Counted from the first letter of the stretch, positions 13,633-25,588 are shown. The stretch: DNA of 64,000 nucleotides from Marthasterias glacialis (GCA_911728455.2 OU452224.1:6886501-6950500), one strand, 5' to 3'. Program-made: numbers and translations. The notes: a model not told the origin generated them from the letters alone.

Positions 13633-13980
13633 GGGGAAATTCAATAGATTCCAATGTCTAGCTATCACCAAACACACCTTGCATAAATTAACTGTGAGAA
13701 TTTAAAGAGGCTGTGTCGTCATGCAGCAGTAAATTGAATAACCAAGTTACTAAGCGCGCGTGCGCGCCGTTGGTTGCATCACAGTTTGACAAAGGAGGCA
13801 CCCTTTGTGATTTGACCGCAAGCGCGCGCGTGTGCAGTATCTGGGCAAGATTTCATCTTTCTATGCACATCCACAAACATGCTACAATCATGACGACACA
13901 GCCCCTTTAATCGAATTTGTTGGTTACCTCTTGCAGAAAGACGGTTCATGTTTTGTCAGGGATTTTATGCACATTCAAAT

Positions 13981-14101
13981 CGGTCTTATTGCAATTGCGG
14001 CAATCAAAATAAGCAGTGATGATTTGTGGGGGTCTTCAAAATACTATTTCCTCGAGTTTGACTGTATTGCAAAAGGAAATTTCTTAGGAGGAACGGTACT
14101 G
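13981..14101 (-). repeat. unnamed dispersed repeat, copy 3 (longest)
   Basis: Read on the minus strand it begins CCAGTACCGTTCCTCCTAAG and continues through ACAGTCAAACTCGAGGAAAT and GAAGACCCCCACAAATC. It then enters a further conserved part with GATTGCCGCAATTGCAATAA. It shows that the repeat extends beyond the part kept in copies 1 and 2. Confidence 0.65.
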
Positions 14102-16204
14102 GTATGAACTTGAGTGATCTTTCGGATTGCATCCTTTGTTTTGTTCCAAGTGACACTTAAATACAAAACACTTAAAAACAAATCCTTCCTATCAGACTTG
14201 ACTATTTACGTATAATAGAGTTGTAAGCTCAAATACCCTTGGATGCTTCCATCCATTATTCATAACTCTTCCTCTATCCATTCCCAATGATCAACCGCTG
14301 AGCATCCTTCGAATTGAAACAGACGATATTGAATGAGCACTACAGATTGTCTCCCGTAAGTGCTATCATCCACCCCCTTAGTAAAACATCTTTAGCCAAG
14401 AGGCCTGACTCGCAATAAAATGCCACCCCTTTGGTGCTCTTATCCATCTAAACGGCAGGACGTTACATGGCTGCGAGCAAACAAGCCGACAACACGATGG
14501 GCGCATCCCTCCGCACGCCCGGGTACATTTTCGCCTTGGCTCGGCCGCTCCGTGGTGTGTGCAGACGGCAGTGGAGCGCAGCAAGTTCCCACTTTCTACC
14601 GTGGTGTGGAACGTTTTTCACCCACAAAAAGGGGGGAAATTCCATCAACCTTTCATCCATTAACACGATTGATTTTCAGTCTTATGTGTATACACAGGCC
14701 AGCCAAATGGACGTTTGTCCAACCCGTAGAAACGACCTTTCAGGTTTACTGAAATAATAGCATAGTACACGCAAGTTCGAATGAAATTAAAGGGATTGTA
14801 ATTCAAAAGTAATAAAAGTATTTTTTAAAAGTTTGAGAATATTTAAAGCAGAGTGTACGTGATTGAAAATACACCAATCACTATGATAGCATACGCAATG
14901 ACTATACCACAAACACAATGGCTGTCGTGAACAATATTATGTCCAGTGACAAAACCAAAACGAGAAGGAAATTGTAATATAAAAGACAAATAACGTAATG
15001 AATAAAAACTTAACACAGTAGAAGAGTGCAACATAGGTAGTCCCTTAATAGTCTTTTAAACAACGTTTGTTTTTGTATTTGATTTTAAAGCGCTTTTACT
15101 TTTGTTAAAAGATAATATCTACGACAGTATTTAAGTAAACCTTCCATTTGGTATACAAACATGGTTCCCAAAACCAAAATCCAAACTAACTAAATACATG
15201 TATATAACTTTAAAAAAAATACAGTCCACGAAACTGGAATGAATGCACTAATGCTAAACAACAGATACAATAACATAATGATGACATTGTTTAGTTGGTT
15301 TTTGCTGAAGCTTCCTGTCAGGATGCGTAATGAAGTATGCATTTCTACAAAGCATACCTTTTATCGAAATAGTACAAACTCAGTAAAGTGGATTTACGAC
15401 CTGTGCGAAGCACTGACATTTTAAGCCAGAAAGTTACAGGTTTGTCGAAGTAAATTATTTTACATAAGAACAAAATAAATGAACTAATAGTAATATAATT
15501 AAAATTCACCCCAAAACAGATCTATGCACTGAACTGTTCGGAGGTAGTTTAGTTGTGTATTTTAATCAAGTACAGCTTTCAGCGTTCAAGGGAAATGTGA
15601 AATTGTGAACAGTTCACACCTTTTACAATGTATTCAAAAGGTCCAAGATTGCTGAGATCATACGCCCTCTATCTTCGCATTCATGCCATCATCGTGTCTG
15701 CACTGATGTGCGTACATTATTTACAGTGTAGGCAGTGACAAAATAATATCACTGTTCAACATTGGATGAATGTTTGAAGGAAAAATGGGGTGGGGGTAGG
15801 TGGGAAAATTATTGAGCACTGGTCGAATGGATGGGGGGAAATGTCCAAATCGAGAAAGGGTTTAATAATTGATTTCTGGATAATTTCCGCAGGACATGCA
15901 ACCAATAACAGTTTTCAACAAACACACTATTCATCCAACCATGATCCCATCAACATGTGAATGAAAATATCATTAAATTAGGTGATCTCGTTTTACTGAA
16001 AACGATGAAAATATTTCACGATTGCAGATAGTTTTTGTAAAACTTTGTGCTTGTTTAGATTGCGACAATCAACATGTTAAATAGCGATTTTTTAAAATTA
16101 TTTCTTTCCATTGTGATTCTTATTTTTTATTGTTATCATTTAAAACAAATAACTTGTTTTTTGGGGTGCATCAAATGCTATGAGCTCGACTCTGACATTT
16201 TTTT
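14102..16204. other. no gene recognised; one GC-richer island
   Basis: At 14420-14620 overlapping ORFs on both strands mark a GC-richer patch, but no peptide resembles a known family. It could be a regulatory module. The rest is AT-rich. Confidence 0.4.
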
Positions 16205-16238
16205 CAGACATTGATATTTCTCTTGAGGATTGGCACTG
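16205..16238 (-). repeat. unnamed dispersed repeat, copy 4 (fragment)
   Basis: In reverse complement it reads CAGTGCCAATCCTCAAGAGA followed by AATATCAATGTCTG, matching the first 34 bases of the family. Confidence 0.6.
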
Positions 16239-16637
16239 ATCCGAACAATGAGTGAGCTTTCAGATCGAAACTAAGTAAGTGCTTACAACTTAATGTTGTT
16301 CTTTGTCTTTAATTCCAACCTTTTTTAAACTCCCTATGTGTTAATTAGAAAATTAAAAACATCAACACTATAATAGGCCTCAAAAACATATTTAAAGTAA
16401 ATAGAACACCACAATTCTATCGATTGATTAATTTCTCCGATGTTTGTTTTTTGTGGCACAGCAATTGTAAATTCTGATCCACAATGCATAAATACCCGCA
16501 GCCTAAAATACCTGCAGACTACTATCCCCACCACCAGACCCGTTTTAGTCACATTGATTTGAATGAGGAAACATTTTAATGACGGCGCTCAAAGGTCTTT
16601 ATTTCCCAAGAAGTACACGGACGACATTGGTAATGTC

Positions 16638-16740
16638 CAGTGGCGTAACTAAGGGGAGGGGGGCACGTGCCCCCAACTGATGTCCGTTGGTGGTGCACGC
16701 CCTTGTGCCCCCCTAAAATTTTACCCTAGTTACGGCACTG
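16638..16740. mobile_element. hAT-like MITE B, 103 bp, perfect 8-bp target duplication
   Basis: The left end CAGTGGCGTAACTAAGG and the right end (reverse complement CAGTGCCGTAACTAGGG) match at 15 of 17 bases. GTAATGTC occurs at 16630-16637 and again at 16741-16748, a perfect 8-bp target-site duplication. The internal part keeps GGGGGGCACGTGCCCCC and CAACTGATGTCCG, shared in inverted orientation with MITE A. It is an internally deleted, non-autonomous element; the intact duplication suggests recent insertion. Confidence 0.9.
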
Positions 16741-16748
16741 GTAATGTC

Positions 16749-17949
16749 AAAGACCAGTGTCAATATTTTATGCGACCCAACATGTAGGCCTACATGAAAT
16801 AACAGACCTTTTTCACTTTTTTCGGATTTCGGATTCTGCCCTCGCAAGATCAAATTTTAAATGTTTTACTCATTTCTCATAAACTATGTTGCATCTTCGG
16901 CAGAAACATTTCAAGGGAACTTTTCCACCATGACCACCTTTATACCATACAAATATGTGAAAATCTGTAGACATTTATGTTTCCAATCTGAAAGACTTTT
17001 AGGGAAGCTATGAGCAATGTTCTACATTTACCCGTTTCTATAATCCAGTGGTTTTATGGAAAGCAGGATGTGTCCGTCTACACAGAATATTTCCGTTTCA
17101 GACAAGTGGTCAATTAAAAAACCTCATTGACTTAATGTGGCCTCTTCACCGGTGTGCAGGAGGAAGCAATGCTATAACAGATTTCACCTCTTGACTCACG
17201 TTGGTCATTCAGCTATAGTCTAATTACCACTTACAGCCTTGACAAATTGGGCTGCTGTAAATAGCCGTATTTATCGTCCATTTTATCTGTACAATCTTCC
17301 CCAGTGATTTACAGCCGGATTTACTGTCGCAAACTACAGGCACCTGTGTGGCGACGACTGTTTTATTTTTGTATCTAAAGTGCCCGCTCATCCCAGTTGG
17401 GCCGGGAATCTCTGTGGTGAAGCAACCATTTTTTCAGTTCAAAGCAATGTACTCGAAATCGAGGCTGGGAGGAAACTTCATACACTTGAATTTTATTGCT
17501 TTAACTGATTCCCCCTGTGTTTATTTGCCCGTAAACGTAATTAAGGGCTATTAATTATTAAGGCCCAAATACCTGACTAGGTTCACCGTTTTTAATCATA
17601 TTTTCAAAAGCATATACAATTCTCACTTATTATATATAATAAAAAAAAACACATCATCAATAATTGTAAGAAACATTATTTCTGTAAACCTTTAAACAAG
17701 AAGCTATTCTCTTTGAACTTTGATCCAGTGTGGTCTTTAAATAACCAATTCTATTTTTCAACATCTCAGTGGATGTCAGGGATTCTATTCATTTTGTGCA
17801 TTTGAATGAGAGAAGCAGAGACTGATAGGGGCACTGCACTTGTACTGGACATCTGAGCCCTTCAGATATAAAACACCCAAGGAGGGATTTAACAACGGTC
17901 TCAGCCGGTCCCGAACCGGACCAAACAACTCACCAATATAGACTACGCG
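16749..17949. other. no gene recognised
   Basis: AT-rich DNA with one TAGGCCTA (16785-16792). No coding signal. Confidence 0.5.
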
Positions 17950-17954
17950 GCTGT

Positions 17955-18170
17955 ACGTTTGCCGAGAAAATGCCGTTAATTGTTTAATTGTTGGAGCCCG
18001 TAATCCTTTGTTTCCACGGTGGAGCCCGGCCAGGCATCTTGCGGCTAGAGGAGCATTCAGGCGACTGATAATGGCTACGATAGATGACACCATTGTGGCC
18101 CCCAAAACACGGCGATGTCAAACATGCCCAGGAAGACGATACGTCAGTTTCGAGATGCGACCAAGCCATG
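17955..18170. promoter_or_regulatory. candidate cis-regulatory module
   Basis: A GC-richer patch with a dense set of developmental-type motifs: a doubled homeodomain core TTAATTGTTTAATTG (17976-17990), a TCF/Sox-like CCTTTGTT (18005-18012) and a Sox-like CCATTGTGG (18090-18098). A 106-codon minus-strand ORF overlaps it but has no recognisable domain. Assignment as an enhancer is inference. Confidence 0.2.
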
Positions 18171-19391
18171 ATACCCTTATTTTAAGATTCAATGCATTGT
18201 GCGTGATCAACAAAACAATATATATATATTCTTACCATTTCACGGCCGTTAACAGTTTAATGAAGGGGCATTGAACGCCAAGCACAGGTCAGAGATAAAA
18301 ATATGAATGCTTCCGTGCTTTAAAGTATTTTCAGTGTTTATTTCAATGAGAAATGCTCGTGAACGAAGCGACGATGCCCGGGTCAGGCGCTCAATACCAA
18401 CTTAATATTTTTTCTGAACATGTATCGAACTTCGCATTCAGGTAGAATTAGAGAGAGCAAAACGGTACAATCCAAAGCACAAAACCTTGTCGTGTATACA
18501 CGCGATATTGCCATGGGGGCCGTGGGGGGAATTACATAAGTCACTCATGCAATATCTGGGTCAGGGATGAATGGAGGGGACCCTTGTTGTTGCGGAGGGG
18601 CACCTCGGTCACTCCCATGATCCATTTCGCTCCACTGCCTTGCCGAGGAACACAAAAAACCGATGACGTCGACGCGAGCTAGGGCTTCTTCCGTTTGACT
18701 AGCTCACGTAAACACGGCCCTACTTCTACACATGTCGAGAAAGTCCCATTGCAGGTGTTGACGGTAGTTTGCGAGCGAGCTGCTTGCCCCCGTTCACTGT
18801 GGTGTAGTCGTCAACCCGGAGGCTTGCAAAGGCGGTTTTTTCGGGGTGGGATTTTGACGCAGGGGGGTATTGTCAAAGGCCTAAATTCTGTGTTGAGGTC
18901 GGCATTAGAGGGGCTGGCTCTTTTGTTCGGGAGGTAGGATGGCTGTTTGCTTATACGCTGAGCGTGAATAGTAGAGGGTTGTTCTGGGGGCTTGGTGGCG
19001 AGGGTCTCGGGGCGACCCGGAGCACTACGGACGAGATCGTCAGATTCCAAATAGAAGGCTGTATTGAGAGAGTAATGAAGTCATTGCGAGGACAGGAGGT
19101 TCTTGTTTTGTGTAAGTTCAGCAAATTTCCTGGCAGCCAAAAACACAAGGTGTTGCATACAGTTCTTGGCTGGTACCCTGCGCTGACTGGATGGTGGATA
19201 AGCCATTAGTTCATGATTATTACGTACATGGAATCTTTCCAATTGGAGATGCTCAGACATGGTGAGTCAAACTGGATTCAAACTCACCGCGCAGTGAGCG
19301 CTAGCGTGCCCAAGGTGGTTCGACGGCTATTTTGTGTCACATCAACAGAACTACAAGATAATGTTTTTAAGAAATGTACAGGCCCTAGTGC
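18171..19391. other. no gene recognised; GC-richer stretch at 18660-19170
   Basis: Several short ORFs overlap on both strands at about 18690-19200, the pattern expected of GC-rich non-coding sequence. No family was recognised. Confidence 0.4.
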
Positions 19392-19399
19392 TTGACAAT

Positions 19400-19703
19400 C
19401 AGCGGCGAATCTAGGGGGAGGGGGCCGAAAGTGGGAGGGGGCACAAGGGGGGTGCACCTCTTTTTCTAGGGGGCACTTTTCTTGAACAAGCCCTTGTCAG
19501 AACTCTTGGTATGCCGTTGAGAATATGACGTGGAGGTACAAAACAAATACATTGTCTGCGTGTAGATATAGAAATAGGCAAAAAAACATTGAAATTACTA
19601 CTTAAATCTTAATGTAACATTTTAGTCTAGATTTCAAGTTTGAGCCCGGACATCAATTGGGGGGGGGGGGGGTGCCCCCGAGCCCCTTTTAATTACGTCA
19701 CTG
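19400..19703. mobile_element. hAT-like MITE C
   Basis: It starts CAGCGGCGAATCTAGGGGG and ends TTTTAATTACGTCACTG. Inside are GGGGGCAC blocks, CCCGGACATCAATTGGGG and 14 consecutive G, as in MITE A. The flanks TTGACAAT and TTGATACC match at only 5 of 8 bases, so the target duplication is decayed or absent. No coding capacity. Confidence 0.65.
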
Positions 19704-19711
19704 TTGATACC

Positions 19712-20160
19712 CAGTATTTAAACGTTTGTTGTCTAATAGGCCTACATTATTCGCCCTCTTCACTAATTTGAATATGGTCTATGGCTGCCGACTTATAACT
19801 GTTTTGATACTATATACAATCACGCCACTCATTTGTATATAGGAGTCTTTTTTCGGCACAAACCTCGCGGCTTAGACGTCGTCCACATTTCCAAGCCCCG
19901 TTTTGAGGTCTCTTGCTGAGGTTCAGTCGCCATTTTGAAGCCCTGTGCCGAGAGCACAAAACTTCGTGGGGCTCAAAGGTTCTAACTGGCGCCAAAAGTA
20001 AAAGATGTGGTTTTGAGAAAGCCCAAAAGATCTACCCGTGGTTTCATTCAAGACCAAAACTGTGAAAAGAAAGTCGAGGTGGGCCTCTTACCTTTTCCCA
20101 TGTTCATATCACATCCGTTTTATCTTCTGTCTTTTTGGCTGATTTTTGTTGACGTCTAGT
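19712..20160. other. no gene recognised
   Basis: One TAGGCCTA (19737-19744). Otherwise featureless. Confidence 0.5.
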
Positions 20161-20403
20161 TGGTGTAGACATTTGTTTTGAGTGGGTGTGGGGTGGGGAT
20201 CCCGCCCCTGCCCCCCAGTTATACGCCTCTGTAAGTTTGTGTTTATTTGTATAAAACAAATTATAATAAAAATACAAATACAAGTATAAAGACATGTGTT
20301 CGCATCGCTTTTGCCATGGTTTGGCCATAGTGGTGTAGACATTTGTTATGAGTGGGGGGGGGGGGGGGGGAGGGTCCCGCCCCATGCCCCTCGGTTACGC
20401 CTC
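20161..20403. repeat. direct repeat, two ~70-bp units 170 bp apart, related to the hAT-like MITE terminus
   Basis: TGGTGTAGACATTTGTT begins both units (20161 and 20331). Both continue with a G-rich stretch, CCCGCCCC and a terminal TACGCCTC. The second unit ends GGTTACGCCTCAG, close to GGTTACGCCACTG at the end of MITE A, and carries 17 consecutive G (20354-20370). They look like a partial tandem duplication of a related element's end. Confidence 0.6.
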
Positions 20404-21634
20404 AGCTCGGCCATCTTGTTTTGCTATTCGATGCAACCAAGCTGAGGTTGGTATAGGGCAAATAGTCTGACCCTAATTTTGTTGAGTGTACAATATTACC
20501 GTGACTGCTAATGCTTACAAGATGCTAGACAAAATGGCCGCAGCATAGTGCTTCTGGTCGACTGTAATCCTCTCCAGAGTGTAGTTTTTATGTTTGTTTT
20601 TAAGGTCCCATAGTTATTAGATTTTTTTCCCCTGGGCACTTTAATGTAATTTCATGTTGTATACTCTGAACGTTTTGTATCAAAATGAAGAGCCATTGAT
20701 ATATCATGCATTGCCTGGCTTTCTCCATGCAGTAAAACCCCACTACATCCAGACAGGCCCTTGACATTTCCTGCTCCTCGCACCCAAACCTATTCTCTCA
20801 TTATACAAGACCGTACCAAGCGGTTTGTATATACGGCAGACAGCAAGCCGTCTACCGAGGCGGCCCGCTAGTGATCTGAAGATGCGATCCTGTCGTTCCG
20901 GGGGAACACGGAACCCCAAAGTGGCGCACTCCCCTCGCCGCTCACACAGGGAGATAATGGACGACCACTTCCGCTGTCTACCGGGTCGCCCCTCGGCAGA
21001 TACTCTCTCACCCCTTTCCCTCGCTGCATAAAAAAAGAAAGATCCTCATGCCACCTAAAGTGGCAGGATTACAATATAATATTTATCATAACTCCAGAAG
21101 ATCAGGTGACGATCATTGATTATGATATTTTAAGTGTGATTCCGGAAGGGATTCTATGATGTCAGCTTTGTCTGCAATGGTCCCGAGGGTCTCACTCTTT
21201 AAAGGAAAGCATCAGTTCTGAGCGATCATGATAAGGTGGATATATACACCAGTGGTAATGCGCGTACATATCTCTTCAAATCTGATGTCAAACTTACTCA
21301 ATGCGTGATTGTAGCAGTCACCCATAATATAAATATTAATTTGTTTGTCCCTAAGTCGAATGATTTGGCTATGTTTTCGACAGGGTTAGTCCTTCCGTGC
21401 TCATTTTTTTTCTGGGAATAATTCAAGACTGTACTTCACGTTATTTCTAGCTTGTTGTTGTGCAATTCGGTTTTACGCTGGATAATCCCTAGACAGGGTC
21501 AAGATTGACCCGGATCAGGATTGAACAAACCAGACAGCCAACTGATTATTATTATTGCTACTTTTACAATAAGCAAGCTTGCGAAATAGCTTATTACGCA
21601 GTGAATTGGCTTGCGTTTCCTCTAACTATGCTCT
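20404..21634. other. no gene recognised
   Basis: Contains a GC-richer patch at 20850-21030 and a GACCCGG-bearing fragment near 21500 related to the element at 5151. No coding signal. Confidence 0.45.
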
Positions 21635-23300
21635 AACCAAGCCTTTAGTGGTCACCAACCATCCAACCATCCAACCAGTCGATCAGATTGTAAAGCTTTA
21701 TTCTAGTGTTGATGAGGCAACCAGACAAACAAGCCAGCTGCTACCATGCTACAAACAATTCAGCCACCTTCGTAATCATCCAAGCAGAAACTGTAAAATA
21801 AAAAAACCAATGGCATCAGTGAGCCAGAGCTGTGTGTTGAGAGAGCTACGACATGGAGGGACTAGTTTGCTTTGATCACGTGGTTGCTGGACGCCATTTT
21901 GGGTCCAAATGTAGCACAAGCCAGTGTGTAGTCTAGTCTGGCACCCTGTGTGCGCACATGCGTTTTTTGGACTGAAAATGACGCAAATATCTCAATATAG
22001 CTCTGCAGCCTATACCCTAACTAAGAAAACAGTTAACCATTACTGTAGAATAGCTAACCGTTTAATCAACCAAGCAAGTCAGCCAGTTAGTATTAGTCAT
22101 ACAGCTACCAACATAGTCAAATTGGCAAGAAATCTACTCGTTCGTTGATACATTACTGTATAATGGGTCATTTGGTTTACAAAAACAGTAACCAAGTCGT
22201 CAGACAAAGAGTTTATATTCTAGTCAGTCATCAGCCAGCTAGGGAGTCAGCCGTTGGTCAGGGTAGGTAACAGCCAGTTTACTAACAAGCACGTCAACCA
22301 GCCAGACAACTAACAAGCCAGTCAGCCACTCAGTCAACTAGTTCACTGACCAATCAGCTAGCCAGCCAGTCTGTCAACTAGCGCACCTTTCTACCAGTCA
22401 GACGGTCGTCCAGTTTGGATTTAGACTATTTAGTTGGTCAGTCAACTAATCCATTAATCAACCATAAATCTAACTAGCCTGTCAGCCACCCAGTCAACTA
22501 GGTCGCCAACCAATCAGCTAGCCAGCCTGTCTGTCAATAGCTCACTTTTCTATTCAGTTAGACTGTCGTCCAGGTTGTCATAAGACTAGTTAGTTAATCA
22601 ATCAGCCATCTAACCTATTAATCAATCATAATGCTAACAGCCTGTCAGCCAGCCAGTCAACTAGTTTGCTAACCAAACAATAGCCAGCCTGTCTATCAAC
22701 CAGCTCACCCTTCTAACAACAGTCAGACGTTCGTCCAGTTGGGCATTAGACTGGTTAGTCTGAAAATCAACCAACTAGCCCATGAATCAGTCAGCTAGCC
22801 AACCAATCAACAAACCGATCAGTCTGTCAACCAGTGAACTAGCTCTCACGTTCCAATTAGCTGGTTATACGGATAGTCCATCTAGCGACTAGCCCACCCT
22901 TACATACCAGCCAGATGCGCATCATACCAGACACCGAACAAGTCATTCAACCAGCCAACCAGTCAATTTACCTACCGCTCAAAAGCCAACTTCCCGGCAA
23001 ACCAGTCGTTTATAAACCAACCAGCGCTAGTCATAAATTATTCCATCTAGCTGGCAAGCCAGCCAAATTTGTCAAGTAGGCAGCCAACAATTACCGGTAA
23101 GTCGCCAAACTATCTGCCAGACAGTCAACCAATTTACCCACCAAGCGCTCAACAGCCATCGATGAGTTGAAAAAACGTTAATCCAACCAACGTCTGAAAA
23201 CATCTTTCTGTAATTCAGACTGAGGAAACCATGCTAATTGTTTGTTAGCCGTCTACAGACAAACAATCAGCCATCCAACCAGTGCAATCGGCAAATTAAC
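21635..23300. repeat. degenerate tetranucleotide satellite (RYYA)n
   Basis: Most of this stretch reads as tetramers of the form R-Y-Y-A (GCCA, GTCA, ACCA, ATCA, ACTA, GCTA). The phase is often kept for tens of bases. It is richest between about 22040 and 23160. ORFs here are by-products of the periodicity. Edges are approximate. Confidence 0.85.
22321..22900. repeat. ~160-bp higher-order tandem repeat inside the satellite
   Basis: Units start at 22321, 22481 and 22644, each opening GTCAGCCANYCAGTCAACTA. A diverged fourth starts at about 22790. Spacings are 160, 163 and 146 bases. Shared internal landmarks are TAGCCAGCCTGTCTGTCAA, a CTCACYTTTCTA-like block and TCGTCCAG. Confidence 0.8.
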
Positions 23301-23640
23301 TAACAGCTTCATATTAGGTCAGAGGTCAGAGCTAACCTCAACATGCCATAGAGTTAAGTTTACATCACACCTTTTTTCTGGAAAGCTACGGGTAAAATCG
23401 AGTGTTGCTTTGTTTGTATATATACGTTATGTTTTAGGTTCTGTTGTATTCCCTAGTTTGTACTGGAATAATTTATCTATTTTAACCAATATTTATCCAC
23501 CATGGACAGAGTATGCGTGAGCTGTACTCGGGAACACACTCCCCTCTGTCCAGTTCCTTTCAAGCTTTCCTCAATTGTATACCACACCACAAAAACACCA
23601 TCACTAAGACTTCATTTATCACCGTCATCAATCTGCCCAC
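23301..23640. other. no gene recognised
   Basis: Transition from satellite to unique-looking DNA. No coding signal. Confidence 0.5.
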
Positions 23641-23990
23641 ATCTCATTGGTAGCAGGACGGCGGCGGCGGTGCTGCGCTCGCCTGGTACCCCAGGCACCC
23701 GAGCCGGCTATTTTCATTGTCTTGTCACCAGCCGGCGAGTTTGCCAGCGTATATAAGGAACGGGCAGCTACAAGCCGCCTTTCGTGTGACTCATCGGGGG
23801 AACGGCATTCTCTCCTCCAACAGCCCCAGGTGTGAGAAACTGATTGAAACTAATAGCCTTGACTTCCGCAGTTTGGGGAAGATTCCGGAATTTTTAATAA
23901 TTTCACTCACTCTGCGTAATTAGCGACGTCAGAGGCGCAAACCGGGACCTTTAAACGCGGGGGAAGATGGGATCGATCGACGGCGGGGGG
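23640..23990 (+). promoter_or_regulatory. GC-rich patch with a TATA box, possible promoter or enhancer
   Basis: TATATAAG (23750-23757) lies in an otherwise GC-rich stretch containing a (GGC)n-like run (about 23659-23672). About 75 bases downstream, CCCCAG|GTGTGAG resembles a splice donor and includes TGTGAGAA, a CSL/Su(H)-type octamer. No clear initiator is seen 25-35 bases after the TATA. It could be a distal sim promoter or another gene's promoter. Evidence is weak. Confidence 0.18.
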
Positions 23991-24689
23991 TAGTCCGATC
24001 CGATCTAATTGTGACTTGTACGGACAGTGTTGGATCACTACGGAAGACGTCTCGGGTTACACTGACATGAATAGTATTAACATTAAACATGAACTGAGCC
24101 CCCTTAATTCACTACCAGTTGGTTTTTAAATATCATTAAGTTATGGCCCAATGCCGAGCACACAATCGAAATGAATCGATAGGTCACGGGATGCCGTCTG
24201 CAGTGGCAACCCACAGCTACCTTTATAAACGCTCGGTGTTTTCCTCTATTATCCAGCCTTAGTGTGCTGCGGTTTGAGACGCATAAATTAATCATCACCT
24301 GATTTTAAAAATGACTTGGAGCATTATCAATCTGATAAACATAATTATTGGGAAAACTGGTAAGACCACCCATGTAAAGTCAGTCACTATACGATTTATT
24401 TTCTTGAAAAACATAATGATAACAATTTTACAAGGCCAACTTGGTGTAAAGAAAAATAATGGTGATGAACAAAACATTTTAAAGTACAATTCAATATGTG
24501 TGGTTTGGTTTCTTTTATAGCTCACGAGGAAAACAACGTTGCGTTTATGCCTCATATTCTATTCAAATTATTTTGTTTCCTATTTTCTAGGGGGGGGGCT
24601 GAGATGGTGGAGGTGAAGCATATACGTCCACTGTTTAGTTTTTTTCCCAGGTATGGTCATAATTATGAACCATACCCTTCGCAATCTTA
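23991..24689. other. no gene recognised
   Basis: AT-rich DNA with short ORFs only. Confidence 0.5.
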
Positions 24690-24773
24690 CACTACACAAA
24701 TTGATTGTCATCGTGTGGGACAATCAAATAAAATGTGTTGCTGTGTACCCAGTTTCATCAATTTTGTGTAGTG
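24690..24773. repeat. inverted repeat, possible small MITE
   Basis: CACTACACAAATTGAT (from 24690) pairs with ATCAATTTTGTGTAGTG (to 24773), apart from one extra T in the right arm. A second inner pair GATTGTC / GACAATC extends the foldback. No clear target duplication was found. Confidence 0.5.
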
Positions 24774-25200
24774 CTAACTTCTCTTTAAACTTTACACTCA
24801 AGCCGGCTTTACTCCCATCTGATTGTTAACATTGCATTTTTATTTAGTTCTCTGTGGATGCAAAAAAATGAATTGATTTGAATTAAAAACGCAAATGCAA
24901 TAGAGTGGTACTGAGCTTCTTTGTACATGGCTGTTGGTTCGTTCATGACTGGAAACCACGCCACTAAGCACATGTATTTCTTGCCCATAGAGGGAGTGCA
25001 AACTTTAAAGGTATACTAGATCGTTGGTTTTGGAAAGAGTTAATTCATTTTCTTTTTCTAATTTTCAACGAGCACGTCATCTAAGCAACCTGTGGACATT
25101 TCCTCAAATTGTGAGGTCACGTTTAAGTGAAAACAAAGAAATACGGTGTTAGGTTTTGTTCAGGATATCGTGCCCAATCGTATACTTGCTTAATTCGATT

Positions 25201-25290
25201 GTGACAACCAGATTAAGCAATGGTGGTCATGGGGTCTTCAAATGCTATTTTCTTGACATTGACAGTAATTAAGATGGAAGCAATCCCAGG
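25201..25290 (-). repeat. unnamed dispersed repeat, copy 5 (diverged)
   Basis: On the minus strand it contains TGTCAATGTCAAGAAAATAG, then CATTTGAAGACCCCATGACC and TTGCTTAATC, following the order of copy 3. The left part is poorly conserved. Confidence 0.45.
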
Positions 25291-25419
25291 AGTGATTATT
25301 ATAATCAATCAGCTTTCAAACCAATCTTTTTTTTCTCTCAAGAATGACCAAATCCTGTATTTTGTCTTTTAAAGGACTGCACAACATTGGGTAAGACTGA
25401 ACATATAACTTACATGGTA

Positions 25420-25586
25420 CACGGCAAAAACTGGGGTGTTAAATTGATTCTCTCGGTATCTATATGTGACAACACCGACATGGTGTTAGTTATCCCCTCT
25501 GCTTTATCGTTGGTAAAATTAACACCATGTTGTTGTTGTCATATAGACACCAAGAGAATCAAATTAACACCCCCGTTTTTGCAGTG
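25420..25586. mobile_element. palindromic TA-flanked MITE
   Basis: Two ~73-bp arms (25420-25492 and 25513-25586) are about 90% identical in inverted orientation, with one 2-base gap and a ~20-base loop. The ends are CACGGCAAAAAC and, in reverse complement, CACTGCAAAAAC. TA flanks both sides (25418-25419, 25587-25588), as expected for Tc1/mariner-type insertion. It has no coding capacity. Its transcript would form a long hairpin. Confidence 0.85.
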
Positions 25587-25588
25587 TA

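Noticed and set aside
21635..23300. CRISPR-like or protein-coding reading of the CCAGTCA-rich stretch
   Set aside because: There are no uniform repeats with unique spacers, and the ORFs are by-products of the four-base rhythm. It is a satellite in an animal genome.
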